Shown in pieces: positions 61,454 through 64,000 of a stretch of DNA of 64,000 nucleotides. Each line of letters opens with the position of its first letter. Position 1 is the first letter of the stretch. Origin of the DNA: Cyclobacteriaceae bacterium. GTDB taxonomy: Bacteria > Bacteroidota > Bacteroidia > Cytophagales > Cyclobacteriaceae. Under the pieces are notes generated by a model. The model did no database searches. It saw only the letters and a program-made list of their open reading frames with translations, and was not told where the DNA came from. The DNA lies in contig JANQOR010000006.1 of assembly GCA_028285685.1 (NCBI GenBank), positions 1-64,000 on the forward strand. Direction: 5' to 3'. The translations under genes and the position numbers were made by a program.

Positions 61454-62332
61454 TCAAATCTTCAACCGAACTCCTGTGGTGAAATGGAGCACCTTTTTCT
61501 TGGTGAACGATAGAATGGTTCTACGATTTGCCCTGAGCTGAATTCTGCTGCGGATGGAATGTGTGGTGTTCAAATACATCTCAATGTTATGCGTGATCTT
61601 ATATTCATACCTCAATCCCACCAGAAGCAAATTCATACGAATCCTCTCAGCGAATCGCTCATCATTAACCAGGAGTCCTTCTTGTAAATTAGAAGTAAAG
61701 CCATCGAGCTGGGCAAGAAATTTAAGCCGAACTCGCTCCGAAGCATGAAACTGCAAATTGGTCGTGGGAACCCCAAAATTGTAAGACCACTTGGGATGAA
61801 ATTTCTTATAAAAACTAATGAATGGAATGGGGAAGACCACACCACTAGTATTTGAATAAGCCACACCGAAAATAACTCTATAGGGCTTTTTTACATCCTC
61901 AGCGGCTTTTTTATCCTTGATTAAGACCATCGTTCCCGAGATAAACGTATCATCGAACAAGAACTCATTCGTTTCAAGGTTAGAGCTAAAACCCGGAACC
62001 AATCGAGCAGCAAACCGCCAATTGTCATCAATCTTGTATGTATACGTCAGATTCACGTCAAGCAAGCGGAATTCATCCGTCTTACTTTGATCGAATTGCA
62101 TGATCTGATCGTCAAAATTCAGGTCAATGGCACTATACTCCATCCCAAAAAAGAAGTAAGTATCCTTCTTTAGCTTGACAGGGTAGTTGAACGCGACTCT
62201 CTTTCTGTTAAAATCAAAGTCTGACCCAATACCCGGGACACTGGTGTACTCCACGCGTACAATATCAACCAATTGTGCATTGACAGAGAATGCGAGTAAA
62301 AGCAAACAGAAGGCACATAAAATGGACCGCAT
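61454..62332 (-). CDS. DUF6268-like outer-membrane beta-barrel protein (second copy)
   Basis: A 292-aa protein with a signal peptide (SILCAFCLLLLAFSVNAQ). Its architecture matches the protein at 31031-31903: a start LVDIVRVEYTSVPG, YFFFGMEYSAIDLNF, VNLTYTYKIDDNWRFAARLVPGFSSNL, PYRVIFGVAYSNTSGVVFPIPFISFY, and strands to the C-terminus (HFTTGVRLKI). The identity is low by eye, so the two are distant paralogues. The ABC permease gene ends about 80 bp upstream, on the other side of this gene. Confidence 0.75.
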   Translation of the reverse strand: MRSILCAFCLLLLAFSVNAQLVDIVRVEYTSVPGIGSDFDFNRKRVAFNYPVKLKKDTYFFFGMEYSAIDLNFDDQIMQFDQSKTDEFRLLDVNLTYTYKIDDNWRFAARLVPGFSSNLETNEFLFDDTFISGTMVLIKDKKAAEDVKKPYRVIFGVAYSNTSGVVFPIPFISFYKKFHPKWSYNFGVPTTNLQFHASERVRLKFLAQLDGFTSNLQEGLLVNDERFAERIRMNLLLVGLRYEYKITHNIEMYLNTTHSIRSRIQLRANRRTILSFTKKKVLHFTTGVRLKI

Positions 62333-62412
62333 GAGTGTTAGGCAAGACGTAAACTTCGTTTATTTCTGCCAAACGGCTCCCACTTGTTAGATCAATTAAG
62401 GATAATTCACGA

Positions 62413-64000
62413 TCAGTCGCCCCGTAAGATCACACTAGGATTAACCCGTGCCGCAAAAAATATTTTATAGCTTATCACAGCCAATGTTGCTCCTACAATG
62501 AGAAAAATTGGTATCACCACCGTCGTTAGGCCAGGCTCAATATGGTACGCAAACAATTCCAACCACTTGTTCATTACAACTATACCGGTAGGAATAGATA
62601 TGAGTGCAGCAATAGCAACAAGCAGCAGGAATTTAATTGCAAAGGATGTGTAGATATTACGGATAGAAGCACCTAGCACTTTTCTGATACTGATCTCCTT
62701 AAGCGATTGCTGTACTGTGAATGACGTCAAACCAAAAATTCCAATCAGGCACAGGATCAGCGCAACCGCAGTAAAGAGTACGATTATCTGTGCAAATTTT
62801 CGATCCTTTTGATACAGGGCCTTAAGTTGCTCGTCGAGAAAATGAAACTCAAAAGAAAGGGTTGGGAAAAGGCCATCCCATTGCGCTTCAATGCCCTCAA
62901 TGATAGCTTGGTAACCATCGCTATCGATGGTAACAATAACCGAACTCACATCCCTGGAGGCTCTCATCGCAAATAAGTATGGTGAGATTGGCCTGTGGAG
63001 GGATTGGGAGTGAAAATCGGCAACTACTCCAATCACCTTGTAGCTTATGATCTCGCCGCCCTCTTCGGTGTATATTTGCTGGTTTACTATCTCCGAATTC
63101 GTTTTACCCAGAGTCTGCACGGCAGCTTCGTTCAATACCACTGCCGATTCCAGGTCTCCGACCATGTTGCGGTCAAAAGTTCTTCCCGCCAAGACTTCGA
63201 TTCCCAGAGTCTCGATGAGTTGAAAATCCACATCATTTTGCCGAATGACCACTCCTTCTTTATCGGCATTTGTGGGAGTTGTTTTGTATCTATTGTCACT
63301 GAGCACATATTGTGCTGGTGTATAAGAGACTCCTGCCACTTTCTTCACACCTGGGACCTGCGAAAAGGCGGTCTTGACTTTTTCAAGCTCACTAATGACT
63401 TCACTTGACTGTAGGGGAATCACCAGCTGATTTGTTGCGGTAAAACCCAACGGTTTGGATTGAATGAAATCCAATTGTCGAATGGTGGTCATCGAACCAA
63501 CGATCAGTAAAACCCCAACCACGAATTGAAACACAACAAGTCCTTTCCTAACCAATGAAGATCCTGAACTCCCGGTTGTTTGACCAGCAAGAATTCGCAT
63601 GACTTTTAAGGAAGCCAGGTAAAAAGACGGATAACTTCCTGCGAGAATACTGGTGAAAAATCCAATTGCCAGTAGTAAACCTGACTTTTCCCAGATCATT
63701 GTCGGGCTTACTTCTTTTCCAGTGAATGAACTGTAACTGGGCGCAACCAGCAAAATGGCAACTAAAGAGACGATCAGTGCTACCGAGGTAATGACCGTCG
63801 CTTCCCCAAGAAATTGGGCTATGATCATCCTTCGCTCTGCGCCAAAGGTCTTCCTTACTCCAATCTCCTTCGCTCGTTTTGAGGCCTGAGCGGTTGCCAT
63901 ATTCGCGAAGTTGATACAGGCGATGGACAGTATCATTATGGCAATGGTGATCATAATATATATGTATCGGATATCACCACCTATCCCTGACTCATTCTGT
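62413..64000 (-). CDS. FtsX/MacB-type ABC transporter permease, N-terminus outside window
   Basis: The frame continues in phase through the window end (…GGDIRYIYIMITIAIMILSIACINFANMATAQASKRAKEIGVRKTFGAERR), so the Met at 63954 is internal and the gene is truncated at its 5' end by the window. The visible 529 codons include the first FtsX helix set, a second periplasmic domain and the last helices with LCLIGIFGLTSFTVQQSLKEISIRKVLGAS and FFAARVNPSVILRGD. It is the same family as the gene at 23507-25879, but clearly a different copy. Confidence 0.9.
   Translation of the reverse strand, partial: QNESGIGGDIRYIYIMITIAIMILSIACINFANMATAQASKRAKEIGVRKTFGAERRMIIAQFLGEATVITSVALIVSLVAILLVAPSYSSFTGKEVSPTMIWEKSGLLLAIGFFTSILAGSYPSFYLASLKVMRILAGQTTGSSGSSLVRKGLVVFQFVVGVLLIVGSMTTIRQLDFIQSKPLGFTATNQLVIPLQSSEVISELEKVKTAFSQVPGVKKVAGVSYTPAQYVLSDNRYKTTPTNADKEGVVIRQNDVDFQLIETLGIEVLAGRTFDRNMVGDLESAVVLNEAAVQTLGKTNSEIVNQQIYTEEGGEIISYKVIGVVADFHSQSLHRPISPYLFAMRASRDVSSVIVTIDSDGYQAIIEGIEAQWDGLFPTLSFEFHFLDEQLKALYQKDRKFAQIIVLFTAVALILCLIGIFGLTSFTVQQSLKEISIRKVLGASIRNIYTSFAIKFLLLVAIAALISIPTGIVVMNKWLELFAYHIEPGLTTVVIPIFLIVGATLAVISYKIFFAARVNPSVILRGD

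Noticed and set aside
62413-63954. Met at 63954 as the start of the right-end permease
   Set aside because: The frame continues upstream with the conserved RYIYI membrane helix, so the gene is truncated by the window.
1-64000. tRNA, rRNA, CRISPR arrays, prophage structural genes
   Set aside because: Looked for in the intergenic gaps. No cloverleaf-like sequence, rRNA stretch, regular repeat-spacer array or phage capsid or tail gene was seen. A tool-based scan would be needed to exclude small RNAs.

Overview
The window looks like a chromosome segment of a gliding or marine-type member of the Bacteroidota, most likely order Cytophagales. Evidence seen directly: a PorD-like (DUF4835) gene of the type IX secretion system, a very large secreted protein with a C-terminal T9SS sorting domain, the core order ostA-bamD-rpoZ-coaBC-porD-recN, DUF6268 proteins, and several upstream regions with the Bacteroidota promoter pattern TTG-N17-23-TAnnTTTG. 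The species cannot be named from the sequence alone.

Layout. (1) 1-1116: end of a REP-associated (IS200-type, RAYT) transposase, short repeats, a small membrane protein and a decayed 3' fragment of a gene whose intact copy lies 12.8 kb away. (2) 1140-13948: an accessory island. All genes from 1140 to 11404 lie on the minus strand: a Clp_N-KAP membrane NTPase, a secreted protein, three small or medium proteins of unknown function, a NarL/LuxR-type response regulator with an overlapping TPR histidine kinase, a small beta-rich protein, an intracellular trypsin-like protease and a multi-pass membrane protein. A divergent 724-aa exported protein closes the island. The NTPase and the 724-aa protein share a distinctive promoter module. 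I regard this island as the best candidate for an undescribed signalling, conflict or stress system. (3) 14057-29107: a K+-channel-like protein, tyrA, a DUF885 peptidase-like lipoprotein, a sulfotransferase-aminotransferase pair, a VOC protein, an AraC regulator, an FtsX-type permease, a D-aminoacylase-like amidohydrolase and an M28 peptidase. (4) 29258-31903: an HTH regulator, three perfect TTGCA-N5-TGCAA palindromes, two very small exported proteins and a DUF6268 protein. (5) 31915-37502: S9 hydrolase, VPS62-like lipoprotein, cyclophilin, PLP decarboxylase, tilS. (6) 37528-45866: housekeeping cluster (ostA/lptA-like, bamD, rpoZ, coaBC, porD, recN, fabI, ispE). (7) 45941-64000: M1 and M28 peptidases, an NTF2-glucose dehydrogenase fusion, an AraC-type membrane regulator, a class C beta-lactamase-fold hydrolase, a 1267-aa FG-GAP/MBG T9SS protein, a LytTR two-component pair, DUF3750, DUF6268 and a truncated FtsX permease.

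How the parts work together. The housekeeping block covers outer-membrane biogenesis (LPS transport, BamD, PorD), CoA, fatty acid and isoprenoid synthesis and DNA repair. Around it lie many exported peptidases and hydrolases, as expected of a polymer- or peptide-degrading heterotroph. The island couples sensing (TPR kinase and response regulator) to a membrane NTPase and a cytosolic protease. All functional statements rest on motif reading by eye. No database search was possible.
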